Assembly (NCBI RefSeq): GCF_900105245.1
Contig: NZ_FNSZ01000001.1
Coordinates: 3,658,001-3,722,000 of the forward strand
Direction: 5' to 3'
Length of the DNA stretch: 64,000 nt
Source of the DNA: Streptomyces sp. 1222.5
GTDB lineage: Bacteria; Actinomycetota; Actinomycetes; Streptomycetales; Streptomycetaceae
The translations under genes and the position numbers were made by a program. Positions within the stretch are counted from its first letter, which is position 1; every line of letters starts with the position of its first letter. The notes beneath the pieces are model-generated. The model was not told where the DNA came from and searched no databases. It saw only the letters and a list, made by a program, of their open reading frames with translations. Positions 16,811 through 25,483 of this stretch are shown piece after piece.

Positions 16811-17854
16811 ATGCCGACACTCAGGTCACTGCTGCCCCTGGCGGTGTCCGCGGCCCTGCTGCTGGCCCCGGCGGCACGTCCGGACGCCGGCCGGACCGCG
16901 CACGTCGACACCGTCCTGCCGCTGCTCGTCTCCGAGGGCGGGGCGCCCGCCGCCGCCCTGCTGACCCGGGACGAGGGCCACGACCACTACATGGCCGCGG
17001 GCCGGGGTATCGCCCGCGCCGACCACTTCCGGGCCGGCAGCGTCACCAAGACCTTCATCGCCACGCTCGTGCTCCAACTGGCCGCCGAGCACCGGCTCTC
17101 CCTGTCCGACACCGTGGAGCGACACCTGCCGGGACTGCTCCGCGGGCCCGGCACCGACGGCCGGGACATCACCCTGCGCGCCCTGCTCACCCACACCAGC
17201 GGGCTGCCCGACTTCACCGAAGCCACGCACGGCACCGTGCCCCTGACCGCGTCTCAGGCCGTCCGCCTGGCGCTCCTCCTCCCTCCGGCCCACCGGGGCC
17301 GCTACTCCTACTCCAGCACCAACTACGTCCTGCTCGGCCTGGTCGTCCGCCAGGTCACCGGTCACTCCTACGCCACCGAGGCCGAGCGGCGCATCATCGC
17401 CCCGCTGGGTCTGACCGGCACCTCCTTCCCGGGATCACGCACCTCTCTGCCCTCGCCGCACGGCCGCGCCTACGCCGCCGATGGCTCCGACGTCACCCGG
17501 CTCGACCCGCGCGTGGCCGGCGCGGCGGGTGAGCTGGTGACCACGCTGGCCGACCTCGACCGCTTCTACGCGGCGCTGCTCGGCGGCCGGCTGCTGCCCC
17601 CGCGCCGGCTGCGCGAGATGCTCGACACCCTTGCCGCACACGGCGCGTACGGCATGGGCCTGTTTCCGGTGAGACTGCCCTGCGGCACCACGGTGTGGGG
17701 ACACAACGGCCGGATATCCGGCAGCTACGTGCGCAGCGCGGCCACCGCCGACGGCCGGCGTGTCCTCACCTTCCGGGTGAACACGGACGCGATCGCAGAG
17801 CCCCGCCTCGAACCGGCCCTGCTCGAAGCCGAGTTCTGCCCTCGCACCTGGTAG
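16811..17854 (+). CDS. secreted serine hydrolase, beta-lactamase/D-Ala-D-Ala carboxypeptidase family
   Basis: Exported penicillin-binding-type hydrolase of 347 residues, acting outside the membrane on peptidoglycan peptides or a small ester. ATG 16811 has GGGAGGAA upstream. A signal peptide (LLPLAVSAALLLAPAA) comes first. The active-site SxxK is SVTK in GSVTKTF. The second motif, normally YSN, reads YSS in YSYSSTNY. The third is HNG in WGHNGRISG. The length suits a single-domain class C-like enzyme. The Asn-to-Ser change may alter activity. The gene is convergent with glpD. Confidence 0.82.
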   Translation: MPTLRSLLPLAVSAALLLAPAARPDAGRTAHVDTVLPLLVSEGGAPAAALLTRDEGHDHYMAAGRGIARADHFRAGSVTKTFIATLVLQLAAEHRLSLSDTVERHLPGLLRGPGTDGRDITLRALLTHTSGLPDFTEATHGTVPLTASQAVRLALLLPPAHRGRYSYSSTNYVLLGLVVRQVTGHSYATEAERRIIAPLGLTGTSFPGSRTSLPSPHGRAYAADGSDVTRLDPRVAGAAGELVTTLADLDRFYAALLGGRLLPPRRLREMLDTLAAHGAYGMGLFPVRLPCGTTVWGHNGRISGSYVRSAATADGRRVLTFRVNTDAIAEPRLEPALLEAEFCPRTW

Positions 17855-17916
17855 AACGTGCCGGTTCCGCACAAAGATCCCGGTACACGACACTCGTTCG
17901 AGTGAACCCCGCGCCG

Positions 17917-19626
17917 TCAGGTGAGCGGCACGATGTCCGGTGCGCCCAGGCGTGCCGCGTCCGCCGTGAGGTCGTCCGGCTGGAGCTGGGACTCCCGCTC
18001 CGCCTCCACCCGCTTCTCGTAGTGCTCGACCTCGCGCTCGATCCGGTCCTTGTCCCAGCCGAGGACCGGGGCCATCAGCTCGGCCGCCTCACGGGCGCTG
18101 CGGGTGCCCCGGTCGAAGGTCTCGATGGAGATGCGGGTGCGGCGGGTGAGCACGTCGTCCAGGTGCCGGGCGCCCTCGTGCGAGGCGGCGTACACCACCT
18201 CGGCGCGCAGGTAGTCGTCGGCGGCGTGCAGCGGCTCGCCGAGGGCGGGGTCGGCGGCGATGAGGTCCAGGATCTCCTCGGCCATCGAGCCGTACCGGTT
18301 CAGCAGGTGCTCGACCCGGACCACGTGCAGGCCCGTGCGGGCGGCGATCCGCGCTCGCGCGTTCCACAGCGCCTGGTAACCCTCCGCGCCCAGCAGCGGG
18401 GTCTCCTCCGTGACGCAGTCGGCGACGCGCATGTCGAGGCCGTGCACCGCCTCGTCCACGGCGTCCTTCGCCATCACCCGGTAGGTCGTGTACTTGCCGC
18501 CCGCCACGACGACCAGTCCGGGGGCCGGGTGGGCGACCGTGTGTTCCCGGGACAGCTTGCTGGTGGCGTCGGACTCGCCGGCCAGCAGCGGCCGCAGACC
18601 GGCGTACACCCCCTGCACGTCGTCGCGGCTGAGCGGCACCGCCAGTACCGAGTTCACGTGCTCCAGCAGGTAGTCGATGTCGGCGCTGGACGCGGCCGGG
18701 TGCGCCTTGTCCAGGTCCCAGCCGGTGTCCGTGGTACCGATGATCCAGTGTCGTCCCCAGGGAATGACGAAGAGAACGGACTTCTCCGTGCGCAGGATGA
18801 GGCCCGTGGTGGAGTGGATGCGGTCCTTGGGCACCACCAGGTGGATGCCCTTGGAGGCGCGGACGTGGAACTGACCGCGCTCGCCCACCATGGCCTGGGT
18901 GTCGTCGGTCCACACACCGGTGGCGTTGACGATCTGCTTGGCGCGGATCTCGTACTCCCCGCCGCCCTCCACGTCCTGCACCCGGGCGCCGACGACCCGC
19001 TCGCCCTCGCGCAGGAACCCGGTCACGCGCGCACGGTTGGCCACCTTCGCGCCGTAGGACGCCGCCGTGCGCACCAGGGTGGCGACGAACCGGGCGTCGT
19101 CCATCTGGGCGTCGTAGTACTGAAGGGCGCCGACGAGGGCGTCCTTGCGCAGGCAGGGCGCGACGCGCAGGGCGTGACGACGGCTCAGGTGACGGTGCAG
19201 GGGCAGGCCCCGGCCGTGGCCGCGGGCCATGGACATCGCGTCGTAGAGCGCGACGCCCGAGCCCGCGTACAGCCGCTCCCAGCCCTTGTGCTGCAACGGG
19301 TACAGGAAGGGCACCGGCTTGACCAGGTGCGGGGCGAGCCGCTCCAGGAGCAGACCGCGCTCCTTGAGGGCCTCACGGACCAGCGCGAAGTCGAGCATCT
19401 CCAGATAGCGCAGGCCGCCGTGTATCAGTTTGCTGGACCGGCTGGAGGTGCCGGACGCCCAGTCGCGGGCCTCGACCAGTCCGGTGGACAGGCCGCGGGT
19501 GACCGCGTCGAGCGCGGTACCGGCTCCGACGACTCCACCGCCGACCACCAGTACGTCCAGCTCGCGCTCCGCCATCGCCGCCAGTGCCTCGGCGCGCTGC
19601 GCCGGCCCCAGAGTCGCTGTCCTCAC
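17917..19626 (-). CDS. glpD: aerobic glycerol-3-phosphate dehydrogenase
   Basis: FAD-dependent, membrane-associated enzyme that oxidises sn-glycerol 3-phosphate to dihydroxyacetone phosphate and feeds electrons to the quinone pool. The 569 residues include the Rossmann motif VVGGGVVGAG near the N-terminus, the family signature SSRSSKLIHGGLRYLE, and GGKYTTYR. A C-terminal helical domain follows. The GTG start at 19626 has GGGAGG five bases upstream and fits the homologous N-terminus better than an ATG seven codons earlier. No glycerol kinase or facilitator gene is adjacent, so this may be a stand-alone paralogue of the gyl-operon enzyme. Confidence 0.92.
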   Translation of the reverse strand: MRTATLGPAQRAEALAAMAERELDVLVVGGGVVGAGTALDAVTRGLSTGLVEARDWASGTSSRSSKLIHGGLRYLEMLDFALVREALKERGLLLERLAPHLVKPVPFLYPLQHKGWERLYAGSGVALYDAMSMARGHGRGLPLHRHLSRRHALRVAPCLRKDALVGALQYYDAQMDDARFVATLVRTAASYGAKVANRARVTGFLREGERVVGARVQDVEGGGEYEIRAKQIVNATGVWTDDTQAMVGERGQFHVRASKGIHLVVPKDRIHSTTGLILRTEKSVLFVIPWGRHWIIGTTDTGWDLDKAHPAASSADIDYLLEHVNSVLAVPLSRDDVQGVYAGLRPLLAGESDATSKLSREHTVAHPAPGLVVVAGGKYTTYRVMAKDAVDEAVHGLDMRVADCVTEETPLLGAEGYQALWNARARIAARTGLHVVRVEHLLNRYGSMAEEILDLIAADPALGEPLHAADDYLRAEVVYAASHEGARHLDDVLTRRTRISIETFDRGTRSAREAAELMAPVLGWDKDRIEREVEHYEKRVEAERESQLQPDDLTADAARLGAPDIVPLT

Positions 19627-19752
19627 CGCTGCCTCCCGCTGTCGCACATCGCTCGCGTCGGCCGCACCCGGTGGGCGAAGCCCGGTTCACCCCCTCCTCA
19701 TGCCCAAATTCTGACCGGGTTGCCCGACTTCAGCCACCACGGGCTTCCAACC

Positions 19753-19856
19753 TGTGGACAACTCGCGCACAACCCTCGCAAGACACACGAACACAATCAC
19801 ACATGGTGGTCATATGTGTACCTAGTCTGACATTGCACTCGCTCTGGCTGTCCACA
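19753..19856. promoter_or_regulatory. intergenic control region: DnaA-box-like pair, dyad and promoter
   Basis: TGTGGACAA (19753-19761) is the exact complement of TTGTCCACA, the Streptomyces DnaA-box consensus. CTGTCCACA (19848-19856) matches 8 of 9 in the opposite orientation. Between them is the dyad ACACAT-N9-ATGTGT (19799-19819). A TAGTCT -10 box (19823-19828) on the plus strand probably drives the downstream dehydrogenase homologue, with the dyad covering its -35 zone. The stretch is unusually A+T-rich for this genome. Confidence 0.4.
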
Positions 19857-19905
19857 GCGGTTGCGCACCTGTCCCGCTCCGGCTACTGGGAAGGACGGCC
19901 CACGC

Positions 19906-21114
19906 ATGCCCGCAGACCTCGCCGTCATCGGACTCGGCCCCTACGGCTTGCCGCTCGCCCAAGCCGCGGTCGCGGCGGGCATCCACACCGTCGGCTACGC
20001 CACCGGCCCGGAGGCGGGGTCGCTGAGCCCCGCCGAACTGCGCCGGATGCACTCCGCGGGCTTCCGGCCCGTCACCGACCCGGCCCAGCTCGGCCGGGTG
20101 CGCACCGCGGTGATCTGCGCGCCGACCCCACGCGGCGCCGACGGCGGGGTCGACCTCGGCCAGGTCGAGTCCGCCGCCCGCACCCTGGCCGCGCGGCTCC
20201 GCCCGCACACCACGGTCATCCTGGAGTCCCCGGTGCTGCCCGGGACGACGGAGAAGTTCCTGCGCCCCCTGCTGGAGGAGGGCTCGGGCCTGCGGGCCGG
20301 ACGCGACTTCCACCTCGCCTACTCCCCCAGCCGGGTCGACCCCGGCAACCGCGACCACACCCCCGGCAACATTCCCAAGGTCATCGGCGGGCTCACCCCC
20401 GCCTGCACCGAGTCGGCGGCCGCCTTCTACGGCCGGCTCACCGACAAGGTCGTACGCGCCCGCGGGCTGCGCGAGGCGGAGACCGTGCAGCTGCTGGAGA
20501 CGAACTTCCGGCACGTGAACATCGCCCTCGTCAACGAGATGGCCGTGCTCTGCCACGATCTGGGCGTCGACCTGTGGGACGTCGTCCGCTGCGCGGAGAC
20601 CAAGCCCTTCGGCTTCCAGGCGTTCCGGCCGGGACCGGGCGTCGGCGGCCACGGCGCCCCGCAGGACCTCACCGGGCACGCCGGCCGCACGCTGCGCATG
20701 GTGGAGCTGGCCCAGCAGGTCAACCACCGCATGCCCCGCTACGTCGTCCAGCGCGCCGCCACCCTCCTCAACGAGCACGGCAAGTCCGCCCGCGGTGCCC
20801 GCGTCCTGCTGCTCGGCGTCACCTACAAGGCCGACCTCGCCGATCTGCAGGGCACGCCCGCGCGGGAGATCGCGATCCGGCTGATGGAGCTGGGCGCCTC
20901 CGTCAGCTACCACGACCCCCACGTGCCCGCGTGGAACGTCCTGGACCGCCCGGTCCCGCGCGCGGACTCCCTGTACGAGGCGGCCGCCGACGCCGACCTG
21001 ACGATCCTGCTCCAGCCGCACCGCACCTACGACCTCCAGGGCCTGTCGGTGAAGGCCCAGCTGCTGCTGGACACGCGGGGGGCCACGCCCGCGGGAGCGG
21101 CGCACCGGCTCTAG
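19906..21114 (+). CDS. UDP-ManNAc/UDP-glucose dehydrogenase homologue with altered active site
   Basis: Protein of 402 residues with the three-domain architecture of nucleotide-sugar 6-dehydrogenases. It has GLGPYGLP at the N-terminus, LESPVLPGTTE, VNIALVNE, and PGPGVGGHG where the family has GGHC. Active-site positions are substituted: S142 replaces Glu of SPERV, Q195 the catalytic Lys, T199 the Asn, and G250 the nucleophilic Cys. The Asp of the C-x3-D motif is kept. The ordinary four-electron oxidation to a uronate therefore looks impossible. It may bind a nucleotide sugar or do another reaction. ATG 19906 was chosen with AAGGA upstream. No glycosyltransferase genes are nearby. Confidence 0.82.
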   Translation: MPADLAVIGLGPYGLPLAQAAVAAGIHTVGYATGPEAGSLSPAELRRMHSAGFRPVTDPAQLGRVRTAVICAPTPRGADGGVDLGQVESAARTLAARLRPHTTVILESPVLPGTTEKFLRPLLEEGSGLRAGRDFHLAYSPSRVDPGNRDHTPGNIPKVIGGLTPACTESAAAFYGRLTDKVVRARGLREAETVQLLETNFRHVNIALVNEMAVLCHDLGVDLWDVVRCAETKPFGFQAFRPGPGVGGHGAPQDLTGHAGRTLRMVELAQQVNHRMPRYVVQRAATLLNEHGKSARGARVLLLGVTYKADLADLQGTPAREIAIRLMELGASVSYHDPHVPAWNVLDRPVPRADSLYEAAADADLTILLQPHRTYDLQGLSVKAQLLLDTRGATPAGAAHRL

Positions 21115-21164
21115 GCGGGCACTGGCCGAAAACGATCGCGCACGGAAAGCGGTCACGAACGGAA

Positions 21165-21196
21165 AACAGCCGGGGGCGTTGTCGCCCCCGGCTGTT
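21165..21196. terminator. perfect 14-bp stem-loop
   Basis: Arms AACAGCCGGGGGCG and CGCCCCCGGCTGTT enclose a TTGT loop. It lies 50 bp after the dehydrogenase homologue and upstream of the next gene. There is no T-run, as is usual in Streptomyces. Confidence 0.7.
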
Positions 21197-21281
21197 AGTC
21201 TCCCTCGGACTCGCCGCATTCGCGTGCGCATGTCATTCTTTTCCGCCATCCAGTTGTGCACAACACGGGGGGATTCCTGTC

Positions 21282-21827
21282 ATGAGCCAGTCAGCTCCGC
21301 AGCCGCCGCAGTCGGGGCCGGTCGACGGCAACCCGTTCGCGAAGGAGGCGCCGGCGCCCGCCCCGGGAGCGCCGTACCCGCCGCAGCCGGGCGCCTTCGC
21401 GCCGCCGGCGCCGGCCGCGCCCAGCCGCAACAACATCGCCCTCGGCCTGGTCGCGGCCGTCGTCGCCGCCGTGGCCACGGCCGCCCTGTACGGCCTCATC
21501 ATCGGCGGCACCAAGCACGAGATCGGCTGGGCGGCCGTCGGTGTCGGCTTCGTCATCGGTCTCGCGGCCGGCAAGGCCGGTGGCAACAACCCGGTCCTCC
21601 CCGTCGTCAGCGCGATCCTCGCGCTGGGCGCGGTCTACATCGGCCAGCTGGTCGGCGAGGCGATGATCGGCGCGGACCAGCTGCACGTGAGCTTCAGCGA
21701 GCTGTTCTTCCAGCACTTCGACGTGGTCCAGAAGGTCTGGAAGGAGGACGCCGATCCGCTCACCTTCGTGTTCTTCGCGATCGCCGCGTTCGCCGCGTTC
21801 TCCGGCAGCAAGAAGGCCGCCCAGTAG
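21282..21827 (+). CDS. small integral membrane protein, proline-rich N-terminus
   Basis: Protein of 181 residues with no function that I recognise. The first 47 residues are Pro/Ala/Gln-rich and probably cytosolic. Hydrophobic helices follow: ALGLVAAVVAAVATAALYGLII, WAAVGVGFVIGLAAG, VLPVVSAILALGAVYIGQLVG and a last one near the C-terminus (LTFVFFAIAAFAAF). Strong helix-breaking glycines and a charged HEIGW loop are present. A GGGGGGA ribosome site precedes ATG 21282. Hairpins on both sides suggest a single-gene transcript. The layout resembles many conserved actinobacterial membrane proteins of unknown role. Confidence 0.85.
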   Translation: MSQSAPQPPQSGPVDGNPFAKEAPAPAPGAPYPPQPGAFAPPAPAAPSRNNIALGLVAAVVAAVATAALYGLIIGGTKHEIGWAAVGVGFVIGLAAGKAGGNNPVLPVVSAILALGAVYIGQLVGEAMIGADQLHVSFSELFFQHFDVVQKVWKEDADPLTFVFFAIAAFAAFSGSKKAAQ

Positions 21828-21846
21828 GCGAGCCGCCCGTTCGGGA

Positions 21847-21881
21847 AAGGGCCCGGCCACCGCATCGGTGGCCGGGCCCTT
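21847..21881. terminator. bidirectional terminator hairpin
   Basis: A perfect 16-bp stem, AAGGGCCCGGCCACCG with its complement around a CAT loop, lies between the convergent membrane-protein and guaB3 genes. It probably ends both transcripts. Confidence 0.85.
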
Positions 21882-21894
21882 CGCGTCGTACGGA

Positions 21895-23019
21895 TCAGCG
21901 CCGGTGCTGGCTGTCCGCCACCGTCACCTCGACCCGCTGGAACTCCTTCAGCTCGCTGTAGCCGGTCGTGGCCATGGCGCGGCGCAGGGCACCGAAGAAG
22001 TTCATGGAGCCGTCCGGGGTGTGGGACGGGCCGGTGAGGATCTCCTCCAGGCTGCCGACCGTGCCGAGGTCGACCTTCTGACCGCGCGGCAGCTCCTCGT
22101 TGACCGCCTCCATGCCCCAGTGGTGGCCCTTGCCGGGCACGTCCGTGGCGCGGGCCAGCGGGGAGCCCATCATCACCGAGTCGGCACCGCAGGCGATCGC
22201 CTTGGGCAGGTCGCCGGACCAGCCGACCCCGCCGTCCGCGATCACGTGCACGTACCGGCCGCCGGACTCGTCCATGTAGTCGCGGCGGGCCGCGGCCACG
22301 TCGGCGACGGCGGTGGCCATCGGGACCTGGATGCCGAGGACGTTGCGCGTGGTGTGCGCCGCGCCGCCGCCGAAGCCGACCAGGACGCCGGCCGCGCCGG
22401 TCCGCATGAGGTGCAGGGCGGCGGTGTACGTGGCGCAGCCGCCGACGATCACCGGGACGTCCAGCTCGTAGATGAACTGCTTGAGGTTCAGCGGCTCGTG
22501 CGAGGACGAGACGTGCTCCGCGGAGACCGTCGTACCGCGGATGACGAAGATGTCCACACCCGCGTCCACGACCGCCTTGGAGAACTGGGCGGTGCGCTGC
22601 GGGGAGAGCGCGGCCGCGGTGACCACACCGGAGTCGCGCACCTCCTTGATGCGGGCGCCGATCAGCTCCTCCTTGATGGGAGCCGCGTAGATCTCCTGGA
22701 GTCGGCGGGTCGCCTGCTCGGCGGGCAGCCCGGCGATCTCGTCGAGCAGCGGCTGCGGGTCCTCGTACCGCGTCCACAGGCCCTCGAGGTTGAGCACGCC
22801 GAGGCCGCCCATCTCGCCGATGCGGATCGCGGTGGCCGGGGAGACCACGGAGTCCATGGGGGCGGCCAGGAACGGCAGCTCGAAGCGGTAGGCGTCGATC
22901 TGCCAGGCGATCGAGACCTCCTTCGGGTCCCGCGTACGGCGGCTGGGGACGACGGCGATGTCGTCGAAGGCGTACGCCCGGCGGCCGCGCTTGCCGCGCC
23001 CGATCTCGATCTCAGTCAC
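21895..23019 (-). CDS. guaB3: GuaB3-family IMP dehydrogenase-related protein
   Basis: TIM-barrel homologue of IMP dehydrogenase, 374 residues, beginning MTEIEIGRGKRGRRAYAFDD, typical of the actinobacterial GuaB3 subfamily. There is no CBS (Bateman) module. The catalytic-loop position that is Cys in true IMPDH (GPGSICTTR) is H222 here (GFGGGAAHTTR), so the usual thioimidate chemistry cannot occur. The phosphate-site segment IADGGVGWSGD is retained. Directly downstream of guaB2 on the same strand but separated by a strong terminator. The biochemical role is unsettled; mycobacterial GuaB3, as I recall it, also lacks the Cys. Confidence 0.88.
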   Translation of the reverse strand: MTEIEIGRGKRGRRAYAFDDIAVVPSRRTRDPKEVSIAWQIDAYRFELPFLAAPMDSVVSPATAIRIGEMGGLGVLNLEGLWTRYEDPQPLLDEIAGLPAEQATRRLQEIYAAPIKEELIGARIKEVRDSGVVTAAALSPQRTAQFSKAVVDAGVDIFVIRGTTVSAEHVSSSHEPLNLKQFIYELDVPVIVGGCATYTAALHLMRTGAAGVLVGFGGGAAHTTRNVLGIQVPMATAVADVAAARRDYMDESGGRYVHVIADGGVGWSGDLPKAIACGADSVMMGSPLARATDVPGKGHHWGMEAVNEELPRGQKVDLGTVGSLEEILTGPSHTPDGSMNFFGALRRAMATTGYSELKEFQRVEVTVADSQHRR

Positions 23020-23074
23020 GTTGGTGGCCTTTCCCTATGCGTTGCAGCGCCTTCCAGTATCGCCGACGGGCACG

Positions 23075-23111
23075 GCAGGGGCGGCCCCGGATGCTCCGGA
23101 GCCGCCCCTGC
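23075..23111. terminator. strong hairpin between guaB2 and guaB3
   Basis: Arms GCAGGGGCGGC-C-CCGGA and TCCGG-A-GCCGCCCCTGC form a 17-position stem with one C/A mismatch and a TGC loop. It lies just after the guaB2 stop, so guaB3 probably has its own promoter downstream of it. Confidence 0.8.
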
Positions 23112-23134
23112 GTGGCCTCATGCGCGCGCGTACG

Positions 23135-24643
23135 TCACTTCTTGCTGCTGTAGTTCGGCGCCTCGACCGTCATCTGGATGTCGTGCGGGTGGCTCTCCTT
23201 CAGGCCCGCGGACGTGATCCGCACGAAGCGGCCGTTGGCCTGAAGGTCCGGAACGGTGCGGCCGCCGACGTAGAACATCGACTGGCGCAGACCGCCGACC
23301 AGCTGGTGGACGACGGAGGCCAGCGGGCCGCGGTAGGGCACCTGGCCCTCGATGCCCTCGGGGATCAGCTGCTCGTCGGAGGCGACGCCCTCCTGGAAGT
23401 AGCGGTCCTTGGAGAACGACCGGCGGTCGCCGCGGGTCTGCATGGCGGCGAGCGAGCCCATGCCGCGGTACGACTTGAACTGCTTGCCGTTGATGAAGAG
23501 CAGCTCGCCCGGGGACTCCTCGCAGCCGGCGAGCAGCGAGCCGAGCATGACCGTGTCGGCGCCCGCGACCAGGGCCTTGGCGATGTCGCCGGAGTACTGC
23601 AGACCACCGTCGCCGATCACCGGGACACCCGCGTCCTTGGCGGCGAGCGCGGCCTCGTAGATCGCGGTGACCTGCGGGACGCCGACGCCGGCGACCACGC
23701 GGGTGGTGCAGATGGAGCCGGGGCCGACACCGACCTTGATGCCGTCGGCGCCCGCGTCGACCAGGGACTTGGCGCCGTCGCGGGTGGCGACGTTGCCGCC
23801 GATGACGTCGACGCCGGAGGAGTTCGACTTGATCTTGGCGATCATGTCGCCGACCAGGCGGGAGTGGCCGTGGGCGGTGTCCACGACGATGAAGTCGACG
23901 CCGTTCTCGATCAGCGCCTGGGCGCGCTCGAAGGCGTCACCGGCCACACCGACGGCGGCACCGACCAGGAGGCGGCCGTCCGCGTCCTTGGCGGCGCTCG
24001 GGTACTTCTCCGCCTTGACGAAGTCCTTGACGGTGATCAGGCCCTTGAGGACACCGGCGTCGTCGACCAGCGGCAGCTTCTCGATCTTGTGCTTGCGCAG
24101 CAGTTCCATGGCCTCGGGGCCGGAGATGCCGACCTTGCCGGTGACCAGCGGCATCGGGGTCATGACCTCGTGCACCCGGCGGCTGCGGTCGCTCTCGAAG
24201 GCCATGTCGCGGTTGGTGACGATGCCGAGGAGCTTCTTGTCGCCGTCGGTCACCGGGACGCCGCTGATGCGGAACTTGGCGCACAGCGCGTCGGCCTCGG
24301 CGAGCGTGGCCTCCGGGTGAATGGTGATCGGGTCGGCGACCATGCCGGACTCGGAGCGCTTCACCAGGTCGACCTGGTTGGCCTGGTCCTCGATGGAGAG
24401 GTTGCGGTGCAGGACGCCGACACCGCCCTGGCGGGCCATCGCGATCGCCATGCGGGACTCGGTCACCTTGTCCATGGCGGCGGACAGGAGCGGGATGTTG
24501 ACCCGCACGTTCCTGGAGACGTGCGAGGCGGTGTCGATCTCGTCGGGCGCCATGTCCGACGCGCCCGGCAGCAGCAGCACGTCGTCGTAGGTCAGCCCGA
24601 GTGTCGCGAATTTTCCGGGCACTCCGTCGACGTTGGCAGTCAT
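23135..24643 (-). CDS. guaB2: inosine-5'-monophosphate dehydrogenase
   Basis: Converts IMP to XMP with NAD+, the committed step to guanine nucleotides; cytosolic tetramer. The 502 residues include two CBS domains at about residues 100-225. The catalytic loop is GPGSICTTR with the nucleophile at C312. The flap region follows (REGVASDEQLIPEGIEG form) and the protein ends in VEAPNYSSKK. Of full family length and typical in every motif. Followed by guaB3, with shbA upstream. Confidence 0.96.
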   Translation of the reverse strand: MTANVDGVPGKFATLGLTYDDVLLLPGASDMAPDEIDTASHVSRNVRVNIPLLSAAMDKVTESRMAIAMARQGGVGVLHRNLSIEDQANQVDLVKRSESGMVADPITIHPEATLAEADALCAKFRISGVPVTDGDKKLLGIVTNRDMAFESDRSRRVHEVMTPMPLVTGKVGISGPEAMELLRKHKIEKLPLVDDAGVLKGLITVKDFVKAEKYPSAAKDADGRLLVGAAVGVAGDAFERAQALIENGVDFIVVDTAHGHSRLVGDMIAKIKSNSSGVDVIGGNVATRDGAKSLVDAGADGIKVGVGPGSICTTRVVAGVGVPQVTAIYEAALAAKDAGVPVIGDGGLQYSGDIAKALVAGADTVMLGSLLAGCEESPGELLFINGKQFKSYRGMGSLAAMQTRGDRRSFSKDRYFQEGVASDEQLIPEGIEGQVPYRGPLASVVHQLVGGLRQSMFYVGGRTVPDLQANGRFVRITSAGLKESHPHDIQMTVEAPNYSSKK

Positions 24644-24805
24644 GACACCTTCCCCAAATGGCCTTGATCGGTGCGGATGTCCATGCTAACGGGAAGCATC
24701 GACAGCAAATTCCACGGTACGGGGTGACTTCAGGCTTCGTATGTTCGTACGGAAATGACGGCGCGCACGTTCAGCCGCGAGCCGCCGATGCTCCGCCCAA
24801 GGGGG

Positions 24806-25483
24806 TTACTGCTCGGCGAGCGCCCTGAGGCGGCTCAGCGCCCGGTGCTGGGCGACCCGGACGGCGCCGGGTGACATTCCCAACATCTGCCCGGTCTCCT
24901 CCGCGGTCAAGCCCACCGCGATGCGCAGCAGCAGCAGCTCGCGCTGGTTCTCCGGGAGGTTGGCCAGCAGCTTCTTGGCCCATTCCGCGTCGCTGCTGAG
25001 CAGGGCGCGCTCCTCGGGGCCGAGGGAGTCGTCGGGGCGCTCGGGCATCTCGTCGGACGGCACCGCCGTGGAGCCGGGGTGGCGCATCGCGGCCCGCTGC
25101 AGGTCGGCGACCTTGTGGGAGGCGATGGCAAAGACGAACGCCTCGAAGGGGCGGCCGGTGTCGCGGTAGCGCGGCAGGGCGAGCAGCACCGCCACGCAGA
25201 CCTCCTGGGCGAGGTCCTCGACGAAGTGGCGGGCGTCGCCGGGCAGCCGGGACAGCCGGGTGCGGCAGTAGCGCAGCGCCAGCGGGTGCACGTGCGCGAG
25301 CAGATCGTGCGTGGCCTGCTCGTCCCCGTCGACGGCGCGGTGCACGAGCGGGCCGATCGCCCCGCGGGCCGTGCCCGCCTCGTCGTCGCGCATCGGACCA
25401 TCGTGCCCTGTGGCCGTCCGGTCCGTCGCATTGTGCTCGTGGTTGTGCACCGAAGCGTTATGAGCAGGTGCGCCGGCACTCAT
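24806..25483 (-). CDS. shbA: ECF-type RNA polymerase sigma factor, ShbA-like (SigD of mycobacteria)
   Basis: Sigma factor of 225 residues. In S. griseus, as I recall, ShbA directs transcription of hrdB, the main sigma gene. Region 2 (LALRYCRTRLSRL, then FVEDLAQEVCVAVLLALPRY and FEAFVFAIASHKVADLQRAA) and region 4 (LPENQRELLLLRIAVGLTAEETGQMLGMSPGAVRVAQHRAL) are clear. ATG 25483 has GGGGAGGG upstream and is preferred to a GTG 17 codons earlier whose ribosome site abuts it. No anti-sigma gene is adjacent. Position next to guaB2 and a whiB-like gene parallels mycobacterial sigD. Confidence 0.88.
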   Translation of the reverse strand: MSAGAPAHNASVHNHEHNATDRTATGHDGPMRDDEAGTARGAIGPLVHRAVDGDEQATHDLLAHVHPLALRYCRTRLSRLPGDARHFVEDLAQEVCVAVLLALPRYRDTGRPFEAFVFAIASHKVADLQRAAMRHPGSTAVPSDEMPERPDDSLGPEERALLSSDAEWAKKLLANLPENQRELLLLRIAVGLTAEETGQMLGMSPGAVRVAQHRALSRLRALAEQ

